A DNA stretch of 64,000 bases. It comes from an uncultured Archangium sp. (GTDB lineage: Bacteria > Myxococcota > Myxococcia > Myxococcales > Myxococcaceae). Position 1 is the first letter of the stretch. Each line of letters starts with the position of its first letter. The notes beneath the pieces are model-generated. The model did not search any database. It saw only the letters and a program-made list of their open reading frames with translations, and had not been told where the DNA came from. The stretch lies in NCBI GenBank assembly GCA_903905455.1, contig CAIVGN010000107.1:1-64000 (forward strand), written 5' to 3'. Below are positions 57,332 through 64,000 of the stretch, one piece after another. A program made the position numbers and the translations under genes.

Positions 57332-59617
57332 CTACTTCACCTTCGTGGCGCCCTTCTGTTCCAGGTACGTCTTGGCGCGCAGGCCGATGTCGGCCGCCTT
57401 CACCTGGTACTGCCACCACTGACCGGCCCAGAGCGTGGCGTTCTGCCAATCCTCTTTCTTGGCGGCCTCTTCCATCTTCTTCTTGGGCTCTTCAGCGGCC
57501 TTGAGCTGGTCCGTCGCGTCTTCCACCAGCGCCACCGCGTCGGGGAAGTCCTTGAAGTTGGTCGCGACGATCCACCCCACCACGCTGTCGATGACCTTCT
57601 GGGTCTCGACGTTGGTGTTGAACTGCTTGTCGTAGTCGGCCTTGGTGTACTCGGCCTTCGCCGCGGTGCTCGCGGTGGCCTTGTAGCCCTTGGGCTTGAC
57701 CAGGAAGTAGCCCTGCATCTCGAGGTGCAGCGCCGAGCAGAACTCGGTGCAGTAGTAGGGGAACACGCCCTCGCGGTCGGCCTTGAACTTCACCGAGATG
57801 GTCTTCCCGGGTTCCACCGAGGCGTGCACGTTCATCGCGCTGACGGTGAAGCCGTGGGTCTCGTCTTCGGCGCGCTCGAGGTTGGTCAAGTTGATGGTCA
57901 CCTCGTCGCCCTTCTCCGCCTCGATGATCTCCGGGGTGATGTGCGAGCGGATCAACGTGCCGAACACCTCGACCTTGCCCGGCGAGCGCACGATCTTCTC
58001 TTCACCCGCGCGCACCGCGCCGGGGTGCTTCTCGTCGGTGCGGCTGTTGGTGCCCACCTTGTAGCGAACGCCCGGCTTGAGGGTCGAAGCGGCAATGGCC
58101 ACCGAGTAGTGGGGCTCGCCCAGCGGCACCGGCATGTCGTACAGCAGCTGCATCTTGTCGCCGCTGATGTCGATGAGCTGGTGGTTCTGGGGGTGCAGCG
58201 GCCCGACCGGGTTGAAGCGGTCGATGGCCAGCTTGTTGAGGGCCACCAGGTAGTGACCCTTGGGGTTGACCGAGTCACCCTCCATCGTCATCAGGTGACC
58301 GATGTTGTAGTGCACCGACAACTTGTCGAGCACCTTGCCCTCGCAGTAGTCCCACTTGGCCACCTGCGAGTCGACGTACAGCGAGGTGTACGCGATGCAC
58401 GGCTTGGAGTCGTACTGGGTGTGCAGCGGGCCCAGGCCCAGCTCCACCTGCTTCTGCAGCGCGTCCTTCATGGCGATGATCGGGATGCCGTACGGGTCCT
58501 TGCCCTCGAACTTGCCGGCGGCGATGGCGGCCTGAATCTTCTCGAACGAATAGACCATCGTGTGCGTGTCGAGCTTGCCCGACACGATGATGAACTTGCC
58601 GTCGGGGGTGACATCGCTGCCGTGCGGGCTCTTGGGCTCGGGCACGAGGAAGAGGATGCCTTCCTTGATGGCCAGCTCCATGGGGATGACGTTGTGCCCG
58701 TTGATCTTCTTCGCCTTGCCGGCCTTCACCAGCTCGGCGGCCTTCTTCCAGTTGGTGATGTGGAGGAAGTCGGTGTCCTTCGCGGAGCAGCCGGCTTCGA
58801 AGGGCGGGCGGCCCAGCTCGATGCCGCCGACGTAGCGCTCGGTGCAGAACGAGTTGGTGAAGCCGAAGCCCTCCGAGGGGCCCTTGCCCGCGTCCGAGAG
58901 GTCCTGGCTGTAGGGGGGCAGCTCGAACGAGAACGACTGCGCGGGGTCGATGCGGCCCTTGGTGCGGTCGAACTTCCAGTAGGTGAGCCCACCACGGTAC
59001 TTGTCGTTGAACTGGTCGAGCGGCACGAAGCCGTTCTCCAGGGGCGCGGCGTACTGCGCGGCCTCCATGATGTACTCGGAGTTCGGGGTGACGAAGGCGC
59101 CGCCGTGCTCGCTCTTGAAGACCGGGTTGACGACGATCTGCTTCGTCTCGAAGTCGCGCAGGTCGATGACCGCGAGCCGCGGGTTGGCCTTGTCGTTGAT
59201 GAAGAGGAACTGGCCGTCGTAGGCGCCGTTGGTCTCGGAGAGGGCGGGGTGGTGCGTGTCGCCCCAGGTGATCTCCTTGCCGCCGATGGAGCCGTCCTTG
59301 AGCACCTTCTTCGACTCTTCATCGAAGCCGTAGCCCTGCCACGGCTCGGGGGTGAAGACCGCGAGGTACTTCAAGATGCGCATCGAGGGGATGCCGTAGA
59401 CGATGACCTGGCCCGACTGGCCGCCGGAGCTGAACGCGAGGAACTCGTCGCGCTTGCCCGTGGGCACGTAGGTCTTCGCCGCCGCCAGCAGGTCTTGCTG
59501 GGTGAGGTTTCGGCGCTTCAGGACTTCTTGCAGGGTCTCGTTGCCCGCCCACGCCGTCGCCGCCGAGGCCGACGCTGCGAGCACCGCGGCGAGGAGCCGC
59601 TTTTTTCCAAACATCAT
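57332..59617 (-). CDS. nosZ: Nitrous oxide reductase NosZ (clade II, Sec-exported)
   Basis: The protein of about 761 residues reduces N2O to N2. A Sec-type signal (LLAAVLAASASAATAWA) without a twin-arginine motif marks clade II. The seven-bladed propeller (for example THHPALSETNGAYDGQ and FINDKANPR) holds CuZ. The CuA site is YYCTEFCSALHLEM near residue 635. A C-terminal extension of about 110 residues follows CuA without a CxxCH haem, unlike the haem-bearing tail of Wolinella NosZ. The start is ATG 59617 or 59614, the second better spaced from GGGAGG. A -24/-12 promoter and a GTTTC-N5-GAAAC site lie upstream. Confidence 0.95.
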   Translation of the reverse strand: MMFGKKRLLAAVLAASASAATAWAGNETLQEVLKRRNLTQQDLLAAAKTYVPTGKRDEFLAFSSGGQSGQVIVYGIPSMRILKYLAVFTPEPWQGYGFDEESKKVLKDGSIGGKEITWGDTHHPALSETNGAYDGQFLFINDKANPRLAVIDLRDFETKQIVVNPVFKSEHGGAFVTPNSEYIMEAAQYAAPLENGFVPLDQFNDKYRGGLTYWKFDRTKGRIDPAQSFSFELPPYSQDLSDAGKGPSEGFGFTNSFCTERYVGGIELGRPPFEAGCSAKDTDFLHITNWKKAAELVKAGKAKKINGHNVIPMELAIKEGILFLVPEPKSPHGSDVTPDGKFIIVSGKLDTHTMVYSFEKIQAAIAAGKFEGKDPYGIPIIAMKDALQKQVELGLGPLHTQYDSKPCIAYTSLYVDSQVAKWDYCEGKVLDKLSVHYNIGHLMTMEGDSVNPKGHYLVALNKLAIDRFNPVGPLHPQNHQLIDISGDKMQLLYDMPVPLGEPHYSVAIAASTLKPGVRYKVGTNSRTDEKHPGAVRAGEEKIVRSPGKVEVFGTLIRSHITPEIIEAEKGDEVTINLTNLERAEDETHGFTVSAMNVHASVEPGKTISVKFKADREGVFPYYCTEFCSALHLEMQGYFLVKPKGYKATASTAAKAEYTKADYDKQFNTNVETQKVIDSVVGWIVATNFKDFPDAVALVEDATDQLKAAEEPKKKMEEAAKKEDWQNATLWAGQWWQYQVKAADIGLRAKTYLEQKGATKVK

Positions 59618-59672
59618 GTGTCCTCCCTTGAGCAGATGGCCGCTGGGTGCGGCAATCGGTCGCACCCCCCTG

Positions 59673-59688
59673 TGCATCGCCCGTACCC
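59673..59688 (-). promoter_or_regulatory. Candidate sigma-54 promoter of nosZ
   Basis: GGGTACGGGCGATGCA has the GG-N10-GC core and matches consensus at nine of twelve defined positions. It would give a leader of about 45 bases. The operator at 59789 lies about 109 bases upstream of it. Confidence 0.45.
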
Positions 59689-59788
59689 GGCTGATCAGCG
59701 GCGGCGCGTAGGCAGGCCCACGGCTTTCATGCACTTAGCGGCTGCAAGCGCTGCGTTCCGCGCGGCCGTGGCTGATTCGTTCCACCCA

Positions 59789-59803
59789 GTTTCACATCGA
59801 AAC
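59789..59803. promoter_or_regulatory. Shared operator GTTTC-N5-GAAAC, site 2 (nosZ)
   Basis: GTTTCACATCGAAAC is a perfect 5+5 inverted repeat in enhancer position for nosZ. Confidence 0.6.
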
Positions 59804-59808
59804 GCGCG

Positions 59809-59852
59809 CTCCCTCGCCCTGCGAAGCGGGGAGAGGGCCGGGGTGAGGGGCC
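59809..59852 (-). repeat. Dispersed GC-rich repeat, copy 9 (inverted)
   Basis: It reads ctccctcgccctgcgaagc to ggccggggtgaggggccgg and separates the nosZ regulatory region from the sigma-54 activator gene. Confidence 0.8.
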
Positions 59853-59891
59853 GGCTCAAGCACGACCCCGCGACCCCGCGACCCCGCGGCC

Positions 59892-60926
59892 TTACGCCTC
59901 GAGCCCGTAGCCCTTCATCTTGCGCCACAGCGTCGTCCGCCCAATGCCCAGCACGCGCGCGGCATCCACCTGCTGCCCACCGCACGCCTCGAGCACGCGC
60001 AGCACGTGGCGTCGCTCGGCCTCCTCGAGGGTGACCAGCTCGCCCTCGTCCGGGGGCGGCGGCGCGACCATGGGCAGGCTCAACTCCTCCGGCAGGTGTT
60101 CCAGCTCGATCACCGCGCCCTGCGAGAGCACGGCCCCGTGCTTCACCGCGTTCTGCAGCTCGCGCACGTTGCCCGGCCACGGGTACTTGCCCATGGCCGC
60201 CATGGCCTTCGCCGAGAACCCGGCGCGGTGCCCTTCCTGCTCGAGGAACATGCCCGCGAGCATGGGGATGTCTTCGGTGCGCTCGCGCAGCGGGGGCACC
60301 ACCAGGGTGAAGACCTTCAGGCGGAAGAACAGGTCTTCGCGGAAGCGCTTCTCGCGCACGCACTGCTGCAGGTTCTGGTGCGTGGCACAGAGGATCCGCA
60401 CGTCGACGTGCACCGGCTGGGACTCGCCCACGCGGCGCACCTCGCCGTCCTGGAGCACGCGCAGCAGCTTGGCCTGCAGGGGAAGGGGCATCTCGGCCAC
60501 CTCGTCGAGCAGCAGCGTCCCCCCGTCGGCCGTCTCGAAGAGCCCCTTCCGGGCGACCTGGGCGCCGGTAAACGCCCCCTTGGCGTGGCCGAAGAGCTCC
60601 GACTCCAGCAGCTCGCCGGGCAGGGCGGCGCAGTTCACCGCGATGAAGGGCTTCAACTTGCGCGCGCTGTTGGCGTGCAGGGCGCGGCCCACGACCTCCT
60701 TGCCCGAGCCGCTCTCGCCGCGGAGCACCACCGAGGCGTCGGTGTTGGCCACCGTCGAGGCGCGCTGCAGCAGCTGGCGCATGGCCGGGCTCCGGGCCAC
60801 CAACCGCGCGCACTTCCGGCCCTGTGGCGACTCGGGCAGCAGCCGGCACAGCTTGCACAGCCCGCCCCCCCGCTCGAACGGCGTTTCACAGGTGTACGGC
60901 CCCAGGGTCTCGGTGTGTTCGCCCAC
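59892..60926 (-). CDS. Sigma-54-dependent activator with an N-terminal four-cysteine motif
   Basis: The 344-residue protein has a short N terminus with Cys at 13, 24, 27 and 39 (C-x10-C-x2-C-x11-C). The AAA+ domain follows, with Walker A GESGSGKE (70-77), the sigma-54 contact loop GAFTGA (117-122) and [10 protein letters not shown], and a C-terminal Fis-type HTH ([22 protein letters not shown]). There is no GAF, PAS or receiver domain; the cysteines could hold zinc or an iron-sulphur cluster as a sensor. GTG 60926 abuts the operator at 60927; an in-frame ATG at 60992 is an alternative that would put the operator inside the gene. It is the likely controller of nosZ and its neighbours. Confidence 0.85.
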   Translation of the reverse strand: MGEHTETLGPYTCETPFERGGGLCKLCRLLPESPQGRKCARLVARSPAMRQLLQRASTVANTDASVVLRGESGSGKEVVGRALHANSARKLKPFIAVNCAALPGELLESELFGHAKGAFTGAQVARKGLFETADGGTLLLDEVAEMPLPLQAKLLRVLQDGEVRRVGESQPVHVDVRILCATHQNLQQCVREKRFREDLFFRLKVFTLVVPPLRERTEDIPMLAGMFLEQEGHRAGFSAKAMAAMGKYPWPGNVRELQNAVKHGAVLSQGAVIELEHLPEELSLPMVAPPPPDEGELVTLEEAERRHVLRVLEACGGQQVDAARVLGIGRTTLWRKMKGYGLEA

Positions 60927-60941
60927 GTTTCGATATGAAAC
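60927..60941. promoter_or_regulatory. Shared operator GTTTC-N5-GAAAC, site 3 (activator/beta-barrel)
   Basis: GTTTCGATATGAAAC is a perfect 5+5 inverted repeat between the divergent activator and beta-barrel genes. It suits autoregulation of the activator. Confidence 0.6.
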
Positions 60942-60986
60942 ACGGCGGCACCCGGGAGGCAAGGGTGGTGGAAGGAAGGGGGGGGT

Positions 60987-61002
60987 TGGCATTCCACTCG
61001 CA
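60987..61002 (+). promoter_or_regulatory. Candidate sigma-54 promoter of the beta-barrel gene
   Basis: TGGCATTCCACTCGCA keeps the GG-N10-GC core, TGGCA and GCA. It lies directly before GTG 61015, so the message may be leaderless or the start may be further in. Confidence 0.45.
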
Positions 61003-61014
61003 TCACCGCCCCGC

Positions 61015-61929
61015 GTGCGGCTCGTGCTCCCGGCGCTGGTGGTGTTGGCTCTCGCGGCGACGCGCGCCGAGGCGGCGGCGTGTTGCCTGTCCGCGTCGGT
61101 GGTGGGGGTGGGGCGGCTGACGGTGTGGGAAGACGCCGCCGGCGGGCTGAGCACCTCGTACAGCCACGGCACCGGCCGGTGGGACGCCTGGAGCCAGTAC
61201 CGGCCCTTGGGCGCCGGCCTCCGCGAAGACGAGCTGCGGCTCGAGGCGTGGGGCCTGGTTCGGTTGCACGAGGCCTGGCAGGTCTCGGCGCGCGTCCCCT
61301 GGGTGGTGGGGGTGCGCGCGGCCGGTGACGCGAGCTCGGTGGGCACGGGCGTGGGCGACGTGAGCGCGGCGGTGCGCTGGGAGGCCGTGTCGCTGGGGGC
61401 GTTTGAGCATGTGCCGGGGCTGGCGCTGTCGTTGGGGCTCACCACGCCCACCGGCCGACGCCCGGAGCTGGCCACGGATGCGCTGGGGGCCTCGGCCACG
61501 GGGCGCGGCGCGTGGACGGTGAGCGCGGGGCTGGCCGCCGAGTACGCCTGGGCGCCGTGGTTCGTGCGGCTCGACGTGGGCGCGCTCTACAACGCCCCCT
61601 TCGTGCGGGCGGATACGGGCGTGGTGCAGGCCTTCGGGCCCGGGGGGCAGGCCGCGCTGTCGGGCGGGCGCGAGCTGCTCTCCGAGCGACTCGTGCTCGC
61701 CGCGTCGCTGCGCTTCGAGCACGAGTTTCCCTTGTCGCTGAGAGGCGCGATGACTGCGCGCAGTGACAGCTCGAGCCTCGCGGTCTCGGTGTCGGGCGCC
61801 TTCAAGGTCACCTCGCACTGGACGGTGACCGCCGCCGTGAGCAGCGACGCCCCGGGGCACCTGGGCCTCGCGCAGAACCGGGAAGAGCGGCTGGGCTTCA
61901 TGCTGGGGGTGCGACGTGGGTTCTTTTGA
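61015..61929 (+). CDS. Outer-membrane beta-barrel-like protein next to the nos cluster
   Basis: The 304-residue protein has a signal peptide ([18 protein letters not shown]) and then a CC pair (ACCLSASV). Alternating glycine/aromatic amphipathic strands follow to a C-terminal Phe, typical of a beta-barrel. The sequence has the look of the transporter-like porins encoded next to copper or redox genes. A role in copper or small-molecule uptake for NosZ is inference from location and the shared operator. GTG 61024 is another possible start. Confidence 0.6.
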   Translation: MRLVLPALVVLALAATRAEAAACCLSASVVGVGRLTVWEDAAGGLSTSYSHGTGRWDAWSQYRPLGAGLREDELRLEAWGLVRLHEAWQVSARVPWVVGVRAAGDASSVGTGVGDVSAAVRWEAVSLGAFEHVPGLALSLGLTTPTGRRPELATDALGASATGRGAWTVSAGLAAEYAWAPWFVRLDVGALYNAPFVRADTGVVQAFGPGGQAALSGGRELLSERLVLAASLRFEHEFPLSLRGAMTARSDSSSLAVSVSGAFKVTSHWTVTAAVSSDAPGHLGLAQNREERLGFMLGVRRGFF

Positions 61930-61950
61930 AGCGGTCCGTGGTCTCGGGTT

Positions 61951-61995
61951 GGCCCCTCACCCCCGCCCTCTCCCCGCTGTCGCAGGGCGAGGGAG
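61951..61995 (+). repeat. Dispersed GC-rich repeat, copy 10
   Basis: It runs from ggcccctcacccccgcc to gcagggcgagggag. Its terminal GAGGGAG appears to serve as the ribosome site of the following redoxin gene. Confidence 0.8.
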
Positions 61996-61999
61996 CCTG

Positions 62000-62590
62000 G
62001 TGGTGCTGTTGCTCGCGGGGTGCGCGTCGTCCGGGGTCACCTCTCTTGCCGGGGCCACGCTCACGTCCACCAGTCGCCAGGTGCACAGCGCGCAGGACCT
62101 GGTCGCCGCCGCGCCCGCCACGGTCTTCGTCTTCTGGTCCGCCGGGTGTCCCTGCGTGCGCCGCTACCAGGAACGCATCGAGGCCCTGGCCGCCGCCTGG
62201 CGCCCCCGGGGCATCGCCTTCGTGCAGGTCTCGAGCAACGCCGGCGAGACCCTCGAGTCGCTCACCCTCGAGCACGCCCGCCGCGGCCTCGCCCTGCCGG
62301 TGTGGCGCGACGAGGGCGGGCAGCTCGCGCAGGCGCTCCAGGCGCGCAGCACGCCCACGGTGGTCTTCGTCGGGCGCGACGGCACGGTGCTCTTCCGCGG
62401 GTGGGTCGACAACGAGCGCACCCCCGGCGAGCCGGATCGCGAGGCCTGGCTCGAGGCCGCGTTGACCGGCTTCACCCGGGGCGAGGCCTTCGCCAGCCAC
62501 ACGCCCACCTGGGGCTGCACCATCACCCGTTCCCTCGGTCTCGCCACCACGCCCAGCTGCCACCAACCTTCCCCCGGAGAGACCCCATGA
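62000..62590 (+). CDS. Thioredoxin-fold (redoxin) lipoprotein
   Basis: The 196-residue protein has a short signal with lipobox LLAGC and a thioredoxin-like fold with FWSAGCPCVRRY (CPC instead of CxxC) and the cis-Pro region STPTVVFVGRDG. Such AhpC/TSA-like redoxins reduce disulphides or copper-site thiols in the periplasm. GTG 62000 is used. It is the first of a coupled pair (ATGA overlap with the next lipoprotein) and is divergent from the activator by one gene. Confidence 0.75.
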   Translation: MVLLLAGCASSGVTSLAGATLTSTSRQVHSAQDLVAAAPATVFVFWSAGCPCVRRYQERIEALAAAWRPRGIAFVQVSSNAGETLESLTLEHARRGLALPVWRDEGGQLAQALQARSTPTVVFVGRDGTVLFRGWVDNERTPGEPDREAWLEAALTGFTRGEAFASHTPTWGCTITRSLGLATTPSCHQPSPGETP

Positions 62591-63360
62591 AGTCGATGCC
62601 TGTGATTGTCTTGTCTGTCATTGCGCTCGGCTGTGGCCCGGCGCCCACCACCAGGGTGCTCCCCGTGCTGGCCACGGCCACCAGCGGCGACCTCACCCTC
62701 GAACTGCTGGGCGCCGAGCCGCTGCACGTCGGGCAGAACTACGTGAGCTACCGGGTGACGAGCGCGGGCGTCACCGCGCCGCACGCCATGCTCACCCAGC
62801 ACCCGCTGATGGACATGGGCACCCTGCAGCACGCCTGCCCGCTGCAGGACCCCGACCACGAACCGAACGCCGACGGGCTCTTCCCCGGGCTCCTCGTCTT
62901 CACCATGGCCTCGATGGCCGACGCCACCTGGTCCCTCGACGTCGAGGTGGCCCTGGAGCACGAAGACGTGCCGGTGAAGCTCTCGCTGGGCGCGCTGACG
63001 GTGGGCGACTCCACGCTCAAGCAGGTGATGACCCGCGACGGCCGCCGCGTCACCTTGACCCTCGGCTTCAGCGAGGGCGCGCCGCACGTGGGCAAGAACC
63101 CGCTGGTGGTCACCGCCCACGTCGCGCACGACGCCATGATGATGGCCTTCGACCCGGTCACCGACCTCGCCTTCGCCCTCACCCCGGAGATGCCGGCCAT
63201 GGGTCACGGCTCGTCGAACAACCAGGCGCCCACGGTGGGTGAAGACGGCCTGTACCGCGGCACGGTGAACTTCAGCATGTCCGGGGACTGGGTGGTGCAC
63301 CTCGGCGCCTCCGCCGGCGACGGCCGCGTGGGCACCTTCGACTTTCCCTTCAGTCTCTGA
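62587..63360 (+). CDS. Lipoprotein with YtkA/FixH-like beta-sandwich repeats
   Basis: The 257-residue protein has a signal peptide ending in lipobox IALGC. Two related beta-sandwich domains follow, each with a Met/His-rich segment: HAMLTQHPLMDMGTLQHACP, and AHDAMMMAFDPVTD with TPEMPAMGHG. Met/His clusters in this fold suggest copper binding. It is coupled to the redoxin gene, and both lie beside the nos genes, so a role in periplasmic copper handling for NosZ is plausible (inference). Confidence 0.65.
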   Translation: MKSMPVIVLSVIALGCGPAPTTRVLPVLATATSGDLTLELLGAEPLHVGQNYVSYRVTSAGVTAPHAMLTQHPLMDMGTLQHACPLQDPDHEPNADGLFPGLLVFTMASMADATWSLDVEVALEHEDVPVKLSLGALTVGDSTLKQVMTRDGRRVTLTLGFSEGAPHVGKNPLVVTAHVAHDAMMMAFDPVTDLAFALTPEMPAMGHGSSNNQAPTVGEDGLYRGTVNFSMSGDWVVHLGASAGDGRVGTFDFPFSL

Positions 63361-63396
63361 GGCGGCGTGCGGTGGCGGTAGGCTCGCGGGCAGGCC

Positions 63397-64000
63397 ATGA
63401 CCTTCCCCGAGCTCATCGACCACTGGCGCGCCGGCCGGCACCCCTCGACCTCGGAGCTGATCCAGCTCGTGGGCGAGCAGTTCGAGGTGACCGTGCCCTC
63501 GCTGCCGCCGAAGAAGGGCGACGCCGCGCGGGCCTGGCTCTCCGCGGTGAAGGCCGAGGCGCCTGATCACCTCACCGCGCGCCTGGCCCAGCTCGAGCGC
63601 TTCGCGACCACCACCACGGCCACCACGCTCTGGCCGCTCTTCGAGGCGCTGGCGAGGCTCCCGCCCGACCCGCGCCTCGCCACGCTCGCCACGCGGTACC
63701 TCGTGGGCGACCTGCGCCTGGCGTTGACCGCGAAGCTGCAGCGCCGGCTGCTCGACTGCGTCGAGACCCACGGCGACGACAGCCACTTCCGCAGCCTCGA
63801 GCTGGGGTTGGCGCTGCACCTGCTCCAGGACGGGCTCGCGGCCCGCGCGGTGCGGCTGATGCAGCGGGGCCTCGCCCTCAAGCCGGTGGGGCCGGAGCTC
63901 CCCCAGGCCGAGCGCGCGCGGCTGCTGGCGGCCGCCTGGGCGCCCGCGCCCGTGGCCCCGAAGCCCGACCCGCTGCGCGCCGTGTACGCCGCGCCCGGCG
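63397..64000 (+). CDS. Hypothetical protein, probably TIGR02996-type (3' truncated)
   Basis: The frame opens with ATG 63397 and runs off the window. The visible 201 residues are mainly helical and resemble a scaffold of repeat-like segments. The last residues, DPLRAVYAAPG, resemble the start of a TIGR02996 companion domain. The full length and function cannot be judged. Confidence 0.5.
   Translation, partial: MTFPELIDHWRAGRHPSTSELIQLVGEQFEVTVPSLPPKKGDAARAWLSAVKAEAPDHLTARLAQLERFATTTTATTLWPLFEALARLPPDPRLATLATRYLVGDLRLALTAKLQRRLLDCVETHGDDSHFRSLELGLALHLLQDGLAARAVRLMQRGLALKPVGPELPQAERARLLAAAWAPAPVAPKPDPLRAVYAAPG

Noticed and set aside
59651-59666. Alternative nosZ -24/-12 element (GGTGCGACCGATTGCC on the minus strand)
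   Set aside because: Spacing between GG and GC is 11 rather than 10; the site at 59673 fits better.
60963-61499. N-terminal extension of the sigma-54 activator through the divergent gene
   Set aside because: It would overlap the beta-barrel gene on the opposite strand, its promoter and the operator, and has no family resemblance.

Overview
The window is high-GC DNA that reads as part of a myxobacterial (Myxococcota) chromosome close to the replication origin. The main reasons are the block parA-parB-bactofilin-rsmG-mnmG, in the order I recall from Myxococcus xanthus, and five copies of the M. xanthus-type parS site (TGTTCCACGTGGAACA). A Ser/Thr kinase, an FHA/TIGR02996 protein, many lipoproteins and cysteine-rich secreted proteins, and frequent sigma-54 signals agree with this. 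No rRNA, tRNA, insertion sequence or CRISPR array was recognised. The species cannot be named from sequence alone.

Layout. 1-6.8 kb: the end of a superfamily II helicase, a ketopantoate-reductase-like protein, and a translationally coupled SGNH hydrolase / ferritin-like di-iron protein / carbamoyltransferase cassette. 6.9-15.3 kb (minus strand): small lipoproteins, bactofilin, parB, parA, rsmG, then a 1.8 kb non-coding interval with DnaA boxes, parS sites and a roughly 1.1 kb array of 26-bp tandem repeats, then mnmG. 15.3-25 kb: a TetR/P450 pair, a GH75-like enzyme, an FHA protein, mnmE (with a repeat-derived insertion in its G domain), a TetR/hydrolase pair and a field of palindromic hairpin repeats. 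25-37 kb: a ceramidase-like lipoprotein, a vanadium haloperoxidase-like protein, adenosine deaminase, a divergent hemerythrin-like/NnrS pair, small membrane proteins, pterin dehydratase, a thioesterase and a chemoreceptor. 37-48 kb: a Ser/Thr kinase operon, a large cysteine-rich lipoprotein, a 1474-residue hybrid histidine kinase, and purEK. 48-60 kb (minus strand): a complete clade II nitrous oxide reductase operon in the order nosZ, two c-type cytochromes, nosB, nosD, nosG, nosH, nosF, nosL, nosY, a second nosD and an ankyrin-repeat protein. 60-64 kb: a sigma-54 activator, a divergent beta-barrel-like protein, a redoxin lipoprotein, a further lipoprotein and a gene cut by the window end.

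How the parts work together. The nos block encodes N2O reduction to N2: NosZ catalyses it, NosB/G/H and the cytochromes probably feed electrons, and NosD/F/Y/L mature the copper centres. A perfect 15-bp inverted repeat, GTTTC-N5-GAAAC, was seen at only three places in the window: upstream of nosZ, between the adjacent sigma-54 activator and the divergent barrel gene, and between the hemerythrin and NnrS genes 28 kb away. Each lies near candidate -24/-12 promoters. I infer that the activator at 59.9-60.9 kb controls a small N2O/NO regulon through this operator.

Two families of dispersed repeats shape the window. One is a GC-rich element of about 43 bp (GGCCCCTCACCC...GGGCGAGGGA), with at least ten copies, several forming the ends or middle of coding sequences. 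The other is a roughly 46-bp hairpin (ACTGACGGACTC...GAGTCCGTCAGT), with five copies that have been duplicated together with flanking DNA, in one case with the mnmE tail.
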